Source: Pectinatus cerevisiiphilus (GTDB taxonomy: Bacteria; Bacillota; Negativicutes; Selenomonadales; Selenomonadaceae). Taken from it: a DNA stretch of 64,000 bases. The position numbers and the translations under genes were made by a program. Below, piece after piece: positions 1 through 9,191 of the stretch; the first letter of the stretch is position 1, and every line of letters begins with the position of its first letter. The stretch lies in the NCBI RefSeq assembly GCF_004341685.1, contig NZ_SMAA01000004.1, forward strand, positions 145,019-209,018, given 5' to 3'. Under the pieces are notes generated by a model. The model worked only from the letters and a program-made list of their open reading frames with translations. It made no database searches and had not been told where the DNA came from.

Positions 1-1
1 A

Positions 2-1558
2 TTAGTACAGTTAACACCACAAACTGCCCGGAAAATATCAAACGGACAAGAACTTATTATCCCCGCCAAAGATGTTTGCCTCGGTGATATTTTAAGAATT
101 TTACCAGGAGAAACCATTTCCGTCGACGGTAAAATCATACGGGGTGAAACATCCGTCAATCAGGCTGTTATGACAGGTGAAGCATTACCTGTTGATAAAG
201 GTGCCGGCGATAAGGTACTAAGTGGTACAATCAACCAATTTGGTACTTTTGACATGCAAGCTACACATGTCGGTGAAGATAGTTCTATACAGCGAATGAT
301 CCGCCTTGTTCAATCTGCTGATGCCGGTAAAGCAAAAATTGTCAGCCTTGCAGACAGATGGGCTGTATGGATAGTGGCAGCTGCACTAATCACGGCTTTA
401 CTGACCTGGATTATCACGGGGGAAATCATACGTGCCGTAACAATACTAGTAGTTTTTTGTCCTTGCGCCCTGGTTTTGGCTACGCCCACAGCGATAATGG
501 CAGCTATTGGTAACGCGACAAAACATGGTTTTCTCATCAAAGCCGGAGACGCTCTGGAAAAGCTGGCAATGACTTCTAAAATTGCTTTTGATAAGACTGG
601 AACATTAACATACGGGCTGCCCCAGCTTATTGGTATGCAAAAATTTTCTTCTGCTTATACGGAAGATGAGATCTTTTTATTTGCAGCCAGCATAGAAGCC
701 CGCTCTGAGCATCCATTAGGAAAAGCTATCCTCGCAGGTTATACCAAAAGTTCTAATCAAAATTTACTGGCTTTGGAAAAGTTCCAAATATCGCCTGGCC
801 GTGGTTTACAAGCCGTCATTAACGGTAAACATATTATTGCCGGTAACATGCGAATGCTCTCAGAATGGCAAATAGATATCAAAAAAAGTCATAGTGATTT
901 TATACAAAAATATTTATCTAACGGTTGCACTCTTGTATATTTGGCAATTGATAACGAACTTATCGCTTTTTTCGCATTGACTGATACGTTGCGCCCTGAC
1001 GCAAGCCATATTATTACCAATCTGAAAAACTTAGGACTTACCTCTATTCTTTTGACTGGTGACCATGAAAGTGCCGCCCAAAATATCGCCGCCCAAATAT
1101 ACATAGATATAGTCCATGCCAACTGCCTTCCTGTGGATAAATTAAAGCAAATCGATCTTTATCAAAAAACCGGTAATAATGTCTGTATGGTCGGCGACGG
1201 CATTAACGATGCACCTGCCCTAAAAAAAGCCTTCGTTGGTATTGCTATGGGTGGTATTGGTAATGATATAGCCATGGATGCCGCAGACATCACACTTATA
1301 AATGACAATATCAAAGAACTTCCCCATTTGTTACATTTAGCAAAAAAAATGATGTTAACCATTAAACACGATCTAATTTTTTCTATGCTGCTTAATTTTA
1401 TTGCTATTGTTCTGGCAGTAACAGGTATTCTAAATCCCGTTGTTGGCGCCTTAGTCCATAATGCAGGTTCTGTACTTGTAATAATAAATTCTTCTTTACT
1501 ACTAAATTGGCGGGAAAATAAGAACTATACCTATCCTTCTGCAAAAGAACAGATTTAA
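2..1558 (+). CDS. Heavy-metal P1B-type ATPase, 5' end outside window
   Basis: This is the C-terminal part of a metal-exporting P-type ATPase. The frame is open from base 2, so the gene starts before the window; the metal-binding N-terminus and first membrane helices are missing. Visible in order are the actuator-domain TGEALPV motif (about 173-193), the CPC metal site in the membrane (458-466), the phosphorylation loop DKTGTLT (from 590), the GDGIND hinge near 1192 and two C-terminal helices. The last helix reads HNAGS...N, which resembles the broad Zn/Cd/Mn-type heavy-metal group more than classical CopA, but the metal cannot be decided from this fragment. It should use ATP at the inner membrane to expel a soft metal ion. 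Identification of the family is secure; the substrate is open. Confidence 0.92.
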   Translation, partial: LVQLTPQTARKISNGQELIIPAKDVCLGDILRILPGETISVDGKIIRGETSVNQAVMTGEALPVDKGAGDKVLSGTINQFGTFDMQATHVGEDSSIQRMIRLVQSADAGKAKIVSLADRWAVWIVAAALITALLTWIITGEIIRAVTILVVFCPCALVLATPTAIMAAIGNATKHGFLIKAGDALEKLAMTSKIAFDKTGTLTYGLPQLIGMQKFSSAYTEDEIFLFAASIEARSEHPLGKAILAGYTKSSNQNLLALEKFQISPGRGLQAVINGKHIIAGNMRMLSEWQIDIKKSHSDFIQKYLSNGCTLVYLAIDNELIAFFALTDTLRPDASHIITNLKNLGLTSILLTGDHESAAQNIAAQIYIDIVHANCLPVDKLKQIDLYQKTGNNVCMVGDGINDAPALKKAFVGIAMGGIGNDIAMDAADITLINDNIKELPHLLHLAKKMMLTIKHDLIFSMLLNFIAIVLAVTGILNPVVGALVHNAGSVLVIINSSLLLNWRENKNYTYPSAKEQI

Positions 1559-1694
1559 TTTTTTAGTACCCACTCACAATTGTAAATTTTTACATGAATA
1601 ATACATGATTTTGTACATATTAAATGAAGTTCGTCATTCCTTGTCTCTTGTCAAAAGATATAGTCTATGCTATCATCAGTTCTGAGCAAAAAAA

Positions 1695-1725
1695 TGAGGG
1701 CTGCCCTGCGCAGCTCTTATTTTTC
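1695..1725 (+). terminator. Possible terminator or attenuator before the MATE gene
   Basis: A short GC-rich hairpin (GAGGGCTGC facing GCAGCTC) is followed by a T-rich run. It lies after the P-type ATPase stop and just before the ribosome binding site of the MATE gene, so it may end ATPase transcripts or attenuate the exporter gene. It is short and imperfect. Confidence 0.45.
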
Positions 1726-1744
1726 TGAAATGAACGGAGGCACT

Positions 1745-3109
1745 ATGAAACGAACTTATACCTATAAGCAAAAGACTTTGCAGTTTTTTGCTGTACTGTT
1801 ACCTATTTTTATAACACAACTTTCAATTGTTTCAATAGGTTTTTTTGACACTATCATGTCAGGACATGCAGGTGAACAGGAATTGGCTGGTGTCGCGATC
1901 GCTACCAATCTCTTCTTCCCATTTTTCAACAGCAGTCTTGGCATTATTTCTGGGCTGACACCATCTATAGCACATCTTTACGGAGCAAACGAAAAGGGTA
2001 AAATCCGTTTTATCGTCCAACAAGGATTCTATTGGGCCTTATGTCTAGCTCTGATTTTCATTATTGCCGGTTTTGCACTGGTCACGCTGCTTGTCCCTAT
2101 TTTGAACCTTGAACCACGTGTAAACTATGTTTTTACTCATTTTTTATTGGCCATTGCTTGTGGCATCTGCCCTATTTTTCTATCGGCAGTTTTAAGAAAT
2201 TTTATTGATGCACTTGGTTTTACCAGACTTACTATGTGTATCACGATATGTACTGTTCCCATCAACATCTTTTTAAATTATCTTTTTATTTTCGGTTCAT
2301 GGGGATTTCCTAGCATGGGTGGTGTTGGTGCAGGGATAGGATCAGCCATCACATATTATATAAACCTACTTCTTAATGTACTAGTCGTAACTAATATAAA
2401 ACCTTTCAAAGATTATCACATCTTCAAGCAATTCCCGTTACCTTCTTTAAAAGAATGGAAACGGCAGCTTAGCATAGGTATCCCTATAGGGAGTACTATT
2501 TTCTGCGAACAAAGTATATTTGGCGCAGTAGGCCTTCTGATGACTGTTTATGGTACCGTTGTTATTGCCGCCCATCAGTCAGCGCTTAACTTTACTACAA
2601 TGGTTTATATGATTCCCTTAAGTATAAGTATGGCATTAACAATTTTAGTTGGCTATGAACTCGGCGCAGGCCGATATAATGATGCAAAAAAATATAGCCG
2701 GCTCGGCCGAATAGCCTCTTTTATTTTCGCAACCAGTATTGCCACTACTCTAATAAATTTCCGTATGGGAATAGCTTCACTATATACTAATGATCCATCT
2801 GTAAAAGCGTTTTTGTCAATATTTCTAATGTATGCAGTTTGTATGCAGCTGTCTGATGGTATAAATGCTCCATTACAAGGCACTTTACGCGGTTATAAAG
2901 ATGTCAAAATAACTTTTTATCTTGCTGTATTATCATACTGGCTGCTTGGCCTTCCTATTGGCTGGATTTTAGCTGTCCAGCTTAAGCTGGGGCCTTATGG
3001 TTATTGGATAGGTTTAATTGCCGGCATCTTAAGCGGTGCTGTTTTATTAGCACTTCGCCTAAAAGTCGTAGAAAAAAAATACTTAAAAAAAATGACCGGT
3101 TCTTGCTAA
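1745..3109 (+). CDS. MATE family multidrug/metabolite exporter
   Basis: A 454-residue polytopic membrane protein of the MATE (NorM/DinF-like) family, near the usual length. About 12 hydrophobic segments are visible, with the typical N-terminal region around FITQLSIVSIGFFDTIMSGH and a second half that repeats the fold. MATE proteins export cationic drugs or metabolites in exchange for Na+ or H+. The start at 1745 is chosen because GGAGG lies 5 bases upstream; the frame is open further upstream but without a ribosome binding site. The gene stands alone between a possible hairpin and a strong bidirectional terminator. The substrate is unknown. Confidence 0.93.
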   Translation: MKRTYTYKQKTLQFFAVLLPIFITQLSIVSIGFFDTIMSGHAGEQELAGVAIATNLFFPFFNSSLGIISGLTPSIAHLYGANEKGKIRFIVQQGFYWALCLALIFIIAGFALVTLLVPILNLEPRVNYVFTHFLLAIACGICPIFLSAVLRNFIDALGFTRLTMCITICTVPINIFLNYLFIFGSWGFPSMGGVGAGIGSAITYYINLLLNVLVVTNIKPFKDYHIFKQFPLPSLKEWKRQLSIGIPIGSTIFCEQSIFGAVGLLMTVYGTVVIAAHQSALNFTTMVYMIPLSISMALTILVGYELGAGRYNDAKKYSRLGRIASFIFATSIATTLINFRMGIASLYTNDPSVKAFLSIFLMYAVCMQLSDGINAPLQGTLRGYKDVKITFYLAVLSYWLLGLPIGWILAVQLKLGPYGYWIGLIAGILSGAVLLALRLKVVEKKYLKKMTGSC

Positions 3110-3185
3110 GGAATCTCTAATTATTTTTCTTCTACCTATAAGACGATCGTATTTTACTCTTTTCATTTATATAACTATATAATAC

Positions 3186-3225
3186 AAATACTCGCTGTAA
3201 TAGATTTTACTACAGCGAGTATTTT
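3186..3225. terminator. Bidirectional terminator between convergent genes
   Basis: A hairpin with arms AATACTCGCTGTA and TACAGCGAGTATT, flanked by T/A runs on both sides, sits between the convergent MATE and HAD genes. It can serve both directions. Confidence 0.85.
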
Positions 3226-4024
3226 ATATTTTCAACACTTTCTTTATTGCAGCAGCCACTCCATCATTATCACAATCTGCTGTCACAAAAGTTGCTTTTT
3301 CCTTAACTGTGTTTTTAGCATTCCCCATTGCTACTGATAGACCAGCATAAGCAAACATTGGTAAATCATTATCGCCATCTCCCAGCACCATTATTTCTTT
3401 CTGGTTAATGCCAAGATATTCTGCCAATAATTTTAAACCAGTCCCTTTATCTGTTGCAAGGGGTGTAATATCTATTGTATAGCCAGTATTTTGCTGAAAG
3501 GAAACATATTTACCAAATTTTTCTTCCAGTTCCGCTAATATATCTACAGGCAATTTTTTATTATCCCGTAATATAAACTGCGTTATTTTATGGGTATATT
3601 TTTTATATGCTTTTCCCGTTTCTATAAAATTAAGTGTTTTAACAGTAATATAATCAGGAAACATCTTCCACGAAAAATATGGTGCCAGATTTTTTATCCC
3701 TATATACCAACTACAATATACATCATTTTCGAAAAGGAATGCCAAAAGGGCTTCTGCTACTGTATCATCTATATATTTTTCATAAATCAATTCGTCTGTA
3801 TCAGCAGTTCGCACCATCCCCCCATTACATGAGATAACGGGTACTTTACTATGGATTTCTCTGCCAAAAAATGCAGCACAGGCATGCATTCTTCCTGTAG
3901 CTATTGATACATCTACATCTTGTTCAGCAGCCTTCTGCATCAAATTAATGCTTGTCTCACTAACTAATTTCTGGCTGTTCAAAAGAGTTCCATCCAAATC
4001 ACTGACAATTAATTTTATCGCCAT
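3224..4024 (-). CDS. Cof-type HAD family phosphatase
   Basis: A 266-residue Cof/YbiV-type haloacid dehalogenase phosphatase. The nucleophile motif DLDGTLL is at the N-terminus, the SIATGR motif (motif II region) near residue 40, and the C-terminal GDGDNDLPMF holds the metal-binding acidic residues. These cytoplasmic enzymes hydrolyse sugar phosphates, nucleotides or cofactor phosphates with Mg2+. The gene directly follows the sigma-54 activator gene on the same strand (about 23 bases apart) and may be co-transcribed with it. That suggests, without proving it, a role in removing a phosphorylated intermediate of the nearby PTS pathway. Confidence 0.92.
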   Translation of the reverse strand: MAIKLIVSDLDGTLLNSQKLVSETSINLMQKAAEQDVDVSIATGRMHACAAFFGREIHSKVPVISCNGGMVRTADTDELIYEKYIDDTVAEALLAFLFENDVYCSWYIGIKNLAPYFSWKMFPDYITVKTLNFIETGKAYKKYTHKITQFILRDNKKLPVDILAELEEKFGKYVSFQQNTGYTIDITPLATDKGTGLKLLAEYLGINQKEIMVLGDGDNDLPMFAYAGLSVAMGNAKNTVKEKATFVTADCDNDGVAAAIKKVLKI

Positions 4025-4047
4025 ACATATCCCACCAAACTTTCACA

Positions 4048-6918
4048 TTATTTATATGCTTTTCTAATCAATTCAACAAATTCTGCTTGTTTTTGTATAG
4101 ATAAAAGTTTTTCAACTTTCTCCTTTTGCTTAAGGATCTTAAAAAGTTTATTTATAGCATCAACATCTTCGCTTTTCACTGCTGGCATACATATCAACTG
4201 TGCGCTATTACCATTTTTATCCCAATGCATTTCTTTTTTTAACACAGCAAAAATTATAACCGATTTGTTTACAAAAGATGGCATCCCATGCGGTAGTGCT
4301 ACATTGTTTCTAAAATAAGTGCTGCTCATAGATTCCCGTCTCAACACAGAATTTATATACTCGAAGCTTACAAAGCCTTCATTGCATATAAGTTTTCCCA
4401 TAGTTTCAAGTACTTCCTTTTTAGTTGCACCTTCTAATCCAATTAATACAAATTTTTCTCTGATTAATGTATGTGCCAACCCACTGCCATTTTTCTTCAG
4501 CAAATAATCAAGAAACATTCGTTTATCTTTAGTAAAATTATTATCATAAGGTATAAAATTTAATCCTTCTATTTTAGGATTAATTGTTCCAACAATGGCC
4601 AAAATATTATATTGTTGTTTCAAATTATTTATCTTGATCTTCACATTATCATCCATTATGCTCATAGAAAATATATTTACACCTGCATAATACCGTGACA
4701 GTACATTTTTTATTTTTAAAGCTACACCGTGACCTGTCAAACACATGCTTATCAATGCTGGTTCTTTATCGGAATTTTCTACTGTTACAAGAGAATAATT
4801 ATGTTTAGAATTTATGATATCATAATATATATTATCTAATGATTCTTCTGATGCATCAGCTTTACGCACTGCTTCCAACACAGAAACTAAATCCACTCTG
4901 TCAATTGTCCGTGTCTGCATTCCTGTCCTACTATGCACTATTTCACCAATACTAACCAATGAACCCATATCTACGAAAAATAATATTCCTTCTTCTGCAT
5001 TTAAAGATTTTGCAAGTTCAACCACTTGTTCAAATATTTTTACAGGATTTACATCAAGCGGCATATCTATTGCTATAGGAAAATCGACATTAAGCATTTT
5101 TTTCACTACATTAACCATTTCTGTTGCTACTTTGCCATGCGAAATGGTAATTATGGCAATACGATTTCTTCTATCTGGGGACTTCATTAGTTCATGTATA
5201 TATATTGCAATAAAACCAATTTCCCCTTCGGGTATTTCGATTAATTTTCTTTCAGCCAAGCGTTGTGCTAATTGACTAGCCAATTTAAATTCATCAGCAA
5301 AATTTTTCTTAATATAAAGAAGATTGGGGTTCATTATTTCTTGTTTAAACTTTATTCTTTTTATAGCTTCTTCCAAATGTATAGCTAAATAAATTAATAC
5401 TTTTTCATTTATTGGTTTATCTGGTTGCTCTTTTCTTACAAAATTCAAAAATTCTTTCAACAATTGAATAATCGAACTATCTAAAAGATATTTTAGTTCA
5501 TCAAGCGACGATATATTTCTATTTTGAGAATCCAATCGTATTTTATCAAAATATCCCAATAAAAAATTCCATATTATCTCTTCTGTCTTTTCATTAGAAA
5601 TACTAGCGTTTTTTAACTCATAGTATTTATTTTCTATTGTTTCATATATATCTTCTGGTAATGAATATTGATTTTTAGTTGTGAGCAGCGAATCTTCTAT
5701 TTCGTCACTATTAGGAATAAACAAAGCATCATTAAATCTTATATTATTTTTTTGTATGTTTATATCATAAAAAAATTTTTGATATAAAATTTCATTAAAA
5801 CCTATATATATTTCTTCCCTTTTATTATTTATCTTATCAACATATGCATTAGCACAGGTCACCTGTATCTCACTTTTCATCTGACCTATATTTCCCGTAT
5901 ATTTTTTAAAAGCAAATGCTTCCATTATTTTAGCATTGACTAAAATTTTATAATTTGTTCTGTTTGCCTCTTGTTGGAAAAAACCATGTATCAATTTTAT
6001 TTTTTCATGTAAAGACCGATCTTCCAGTGAGGGTAATTCTATAATCATCGGAATTCTTCTTCTAAATGTCAAAAGAAGCGACGATTCTATATTCTCTGTA
6101 GTTGCTCCAATAAAATATATGTGCGCTGTTCTTTCTGTATTAACCTCACCCATACGTCTAAACTTCCCTCTATCCAAAATAGAAAATAACATTTCTTGTC
6201 CTTTTGGCGGAAGCCGGTGTATTTCATCTAAAAATAGCATTCCATTATTTGCTCTTTCTACAAGCCCTTCTGTATCTTTATCAGCTCCTGTAAAAGCTCC
6301 CTTTTTATAACCATACAATATTGATACAAGCAGTTGGGGATTATCACTATAATCAGCACAATTTAACAAAACAAACGGTGCTTCTGCTTCTAAGACTTTT
6401 TGCTTCACTGCATATTTATACATATATTCGGCAAATAAAGTCTTTCCTGTCCCACTTTCTCCCACAATAAGGGTAGGTAAGCCAAAAGGTGGATATAAAA
6501 TAGCCGCTTGACCTTGTTTTATATTTTTTAACAGACTGCCCTTGCAGCCAATTAATTTTGAAAAAACATCTTTTTCTTCTGTAAATTTTTCTGTATTATT
6601 CTCTATATCATTATTTTTTCCTTCATTCATAAGGTCAGATATATATGTTCTTGATATACAGATGCCTCTTTCTGTTAATTTACTTACAAGGCTGCCTGCA
6701 CTTATATTTGGTTCACTCATTTTTATTGCGCTGATAGCAGCTTTAACAATCTCTTTTTTCCTTGTACGTGAATTGGGTATGTTTAGCTCTTTCCTTATCC
6801 CAGTGACAGTTTCGCGTAAAACATTTAATTTTTCTGCCAATTGTTCATCTGTAAGTGGATTTTTTTTATTTTCAGTCTTAATCATAGCCATCAGCTTATC
6901 CTTTAAATTCACAGTCAC
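4048..6918 (-). CDS. LevR-type sigma-54 activator with PRD and PTS domains
   Basis: A 956-residue PTS-controlled sigma-54 activator. Domains in order: N-terminal helix-turn-helix region (1-100); AAA+ domain with Walker A GESGTGKT (153-160), the sigma-54 contact loop GAFTGA (207-212) and Walker B MLFLDEI (about 227-233); a PRD domain (about 440-580, His514 and His575 candidates); an EIIA-Man-like domain (about 586-700, His594 in TISHG); an EIIB-Gat-like domain (Cys726 in CLTGHG); and a C-terminal EIIA-Fru/Ntr-like domain (about 812-956, His877 in LPHG). Known relatives (LevR, ManR, MtlR types) are switched by PTS phosphorylation and drive -24/-12 promoters. Such a promoter is present at 12490-12505 in front of the PTS operon, its likely target. 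The gene lies downstream of that operon, separated from it by a terminator. Confidence 0.95.
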   Translation of the reverse strand: MTVNLKDKLMAMIKTENKKNPLTDEQLAEKLNVLRETVTGIRKELNIPNSRTRKKEIVKAAISAIKMSEPNISAGSLVSKLTERGICISRTYISDLMNEGKNNDIENNTEKFTEEKDVFSKLIGCKGSLLKNIKQGQAAILYPPFGLPTLIVGESGTGKTLFAEYMYKYAVKQKVLEAEAPFVLLNCADYSDNPQLLVSILYGYKKGAFTGADKDTEGLVERANNGMLFLDEIHRLPPKGQEMLFSILDRGKFRRMGEVNTERTAHIYFIGATTENIESSLLLTFRRRIPMIIELPSLEDRSLHEKIKLIHGFFQQEANRTNYKILVNAKIMEAFAFKKYTGNIGQMKSEIQVTCANAYVDKINNKREEIYIGFNEILYQKFFYDINIQKNNIRFNDALFIPNSDEIEDSLLTTKNQYSLPEDIYETIENKYYELKNASISNEKTEEIIWNFLLGYFDKIRLDSQNRNISSLDELKYLLDSSIIQLLKEFLNFVRKEQPDKPINEKVLIYLAIHLEEAIKRIKFKQEIMNPNLLYIKKNFADEFKLASQLAQRLAERKLIEIPEGEIGFIAIYIHELMKSPDRRNRIAIITISHGKVATEMVNVVKKMLNVDFPIAIDMPLDVNPVKIFEQVVELAKSLNAEEGILFFVDMGSLVSIGEIVHSRTGMQTRTIDRVDLVSVLEAVRKADASEESLDNIYYDIINSKHNYSLVTVENSDKEPALISMCLTGHGVALKIKNVLSRYYAGVNIFSMSIMDDNVKIKINNLKQQYNILAIVGTINPKIEGLNFIPYDNNFTKDKRMFLDYLLKKNGSGLAHTLIREKFVLIGLEGATKKEVLETMGKLICNEGFVSFEYINSVLRRESMSSTYFRNNVALPHGMPSFVNKSVIIFAVLKKEMHWDKNGNSAQLICMPAVKSEDVDAINKLFKILKQKEKVEKLLSIQKQAEFVELIRKAYK

Positions 6919-7071
6919 TATGCAACCTCCTTGTCATTAATTAATTTTTCTCATTTTTCTGTTATATATTTTTCAATTTTTTTACTTTTTCCATACTTAA
7001 GAAAACAAAACTAAATTATATACTACAACAGTTAATAGTAAAAGTACACAATATACAAATTTATATTAGCA

Positions 7072-7115
7072 GAAAAGGCAAGGTTGTATATCTTACAAAT
7101 ACACCTTGCCTTTTC
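7072..7115. terminator. Terminator between the PTS operon and the activator gene
   Basis: A strong hairpin with arms AAAAGGCAAGG and CCTTGCCTTTT lies in the 299-base gap 6919-7217. Read on the minus strand it ends the PTS/aldolase operon, which implies that the activator gene has its own promoter in the AT-rich stretch 6925-7070. A smaller inverted repeat (GGCAGT...ACTGCC) lies at about 7173-7200. No small gene is visible in the gap. Confidence 0.85.
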
Positions 7116-7217
7116 ACTCAGTAAAAATGGGGGTTATGCTGTGTAGAGTAACAACTACTGCAGCTTAGTTATCAGGCAGTCAACGTCACAGTTTAACTGC
7201 CCAGGAAACCTAGTTTA

Positions 7218-8258
7218 TCAATTACGAACATTCAACATTTGTTTTCCTGTCAAATAGCGTTTGAGATCCTCTATACCAATTTCGACGGAATTACGCATAG
7301 TATCACATGATGTGCCTGCTAAATGAGAAGTAAGGGTAATATTATCCAACTGCAGATAAGGATGATTTTTAGGTAATGGTTCTTCATCATAGACATCTAC
7401 TGCTGCGCCTCCTATGCTTCTGTTTTTCAAGGCATTTACCAGTGCATCAGTATCTACTAATCCAGAACGGGCTGTATTGATAAAATATGCTGTTTTTTTC
7501 ATTTTCGCTAATTGCTCAGTCCCAATGAAATGGTGTGTTTTTTCTGAAAGCCGCAAGTGCACGCTCACGAAATCAGCTGTTTTTAATAATTCATCAAGTT
7601 CAACAAATTTTACATTAGTATCTGTAAATTTATTCTTATCAATATACGGATCATAAACAATAACTTTTGTACCAAATCCTTGTAATCTTTCTGCTACTCT
7701 TTGTCCTATATAACCAAAACCAACAATTCCAGCAGTCATTGTACGCATATCATGAATATATTCCTGATTTACATATTTTTTACACCACTTACCTTCAAAT
7801 ATAAGTTTATGACTACGGGCAATATTTTTATTTTCTGCAATCATCATACCTACAGTAAAATCAGCTACTGCATTTGCACTACGCCAAGGTGCATTTATAA
7901 GTTTTACTTTTTTTTCTGTTAAGGCAGCAACATCAGCATTTTCATAGCCACCGCGTAATACAGCTGCAACCTTTAAATTTTTACAGGCATTTATTACTTC
8001 TTTATTTATAGAAGCTACATGCACTACAAGAATATCTTTATCTGCACAATGTTTAAGTAATTCCTGGCATGTAGGTGCAGCATCCACCCCTCCATGTTCT
8101 ATTAACAACATACGGTCTGTTATTGGCCCCATTGCATACATATCTTTATCTTCAATTATTGATACTTCGGCACCGTATTGTTCCAAGTCATGCATTTGTT
8201 CCATAAGGTCTTTAGTTATACCACCATCTGCCACGCAGAGAATTTTTGTCTTTGCCAT
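7218..8258 (-). CDS. D-isomer-specific 2-hydroxyacid dehydrogenase (second copy)
   Basis: A 346-residue NAD(P)-dependent D-2-hydroxyacid dehydrogenase of the SerA/GyaR group. It has the Rossmann motif GFGYIG in the middle, the substrate-binding Arg in NTARSGLVD, the Glu in DEEPLP and the catalytic His in TSHLAG. The frame also opens with an ATG that overlaps the aldolase stop, but ATG at 8258 has GGGAGAG 6 bases upstream and is preferred. It is the last gene of the operon and a clear paralogue of the product of 9192-10220 (shared RGG.EN, RSH...GKW.KY signatures). The substrate is not known; hydroxypyruvate/glycerate or a phospho-aldonate are reasonable candidates given the aldolase between the two genes. 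Confidence 0.9.
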   Translation of the reverse strand: MAKTKILCVADGGITKDLMEQMHDLEQYGAEVSIIEDKDMYAMGPITDRMLLIEHGGVDAAPTCQELLKHCADKDILVVHVASINKEVINACKNLKVAAVLRGGYENADVAALTEKKVKLINAPWRSANAVADFTVGMMIAENKNIARSHKLIFEGKWCKKYVNQEYIHDMRTMTAGIVGFGYIGQRVAERLQGFGTKVIVYDPYIDKNKFTDTNVKFVELDELLKTADFVSVHLRLSEKTHHFIGTEQLAKMKKTAYFINTARSGLVDTDALVNALKNRSIGGAAVDVYDEEPLPKNHPYLQLDNITLTSHLAGTSCDTMRNSVEIGIEDLKRYLTGKQMLNVRN

Positions 8259-8293
8259 TTTTATCTCTCCCAAAATATTTTCTTCGTCAAATT

Positions 8294-9178
8294 TCATGCT
8301 TTATTCGTAGAACCGACCAAATCAATTTTCGCAGCGACTACTTTCTTTAAGGCTATTAAAGGTTTTTCATTAGCATTATGGGGCCATATAGCTAAATGTT
8401 CAGCCGCGTTCAATTCATCTTTCATCGTACCGTAAAAAGCGGTAAGCATTTCTGAGAATATATTTAATTTGCATATTCCATTTTGTACTGATTCTTTTAT
8501 TAATGCATCTGGTGTCCCCGAACCACCATGCATTACCATTGGTACAACGGATATTTCATTTAATGTCTTTAATCTATCAAAATGAATTTTAGGCTTATAT
8601 ACATATATACCATGCGCTGTTCCCACTGCTACCGCGATACAATCAACCCCTGTAGCATCAATAAACTGCTTAAGTTCATCTGGGCGCGTCAAAGAATCTT
8701 CTGGTTTATCAAATGTATCTTTCTTAGGTGCACCGATTTCACTGCTTCCTACTATTCCATCACCTACATGTCCCAGTTCTGCTTCGACACTAACATCAAA
8801 TTTATGGGCATAATCAACAACAGTTTTCGTCTTTTCGATATTTTCCTTTAATGGAAGCATTGATCCATCAATCATTACAGATGAAAAACCTGCATTTACG
8901 CATTTTTTTATAAATTCCACATCAGTTGCATGGTCTAAATGAATACATACTGGAACAGATGCTTTTTGCGCTATTTTTCTCAAACTATAAAGCCAATAAT
9001 CCAACCTGTCGCCTTGTAAATCCAGACATAATCCCATTAAAATAACAGGGGATTTCTTTTTTTCAGCCACTTCCACTACGGCAAGTGCCATCTCAAGATT
9101 ACTTACATCGAACGCTCCTACTGCATATTTGTTCTTGCGGGCATCGTTGAGCATTTCCTTTAAACTAACTAGTGACAT
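8294..9178 (-). CDS. Class II (zinc) ketose-bisphosphate-type aldolase
   Basis: A 294-residue class II aldolase of the GatY/KbaY/FbaA family. HLDHA at residues 80-84 supplies the catalytic Asp82 and zinc ligand His83; GTAHGIY and VMHGGSG supply the other two zinc ligands and the phosphate loop. Family members cleave ketose 1,6-bisphosphates to two triose phosphates, or related phospho-keto acids. The gene lies between two hydroxyacid dehydrogenase genes in a PTS operon that has no sugar-phosphate kinase, so a classical tagatose-bisphosphate role is doubtful and a keto-acid phosphate substrate is possible. GGAGG precedes the start; the stop overlaps an ATG of the next frame. Confidence 0.93.
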   Translation of the reverse strand: MSLVSLKEMLNDARKNKYAVGAFDVSNLEMALAVVEVAEKKKSPVILMGLCLDLQGDRLDYWLYSLRKIAQKASVPVCIHLDHATDVEFIKKCVNAGFSSVMIDGSMLPLKENIEKTKTVVDYAHKFDVSVEAELGHVGDGIVGSSEIGAPKKDTFDKPEDSLTRPDELKQFIDATGVDCIAVAVGTAHGIYVYKPKIHFDRLKTLNEISVVPMVMHGGSGTPDALIKESVQNGICKLNIFSEMLTAFYGTMKDELNAAEHLAIWPHNANEKPLIALKKVVAAKIDLVGSTNKA

Positions 9179-9191
9179 AAATATTCCTCCA

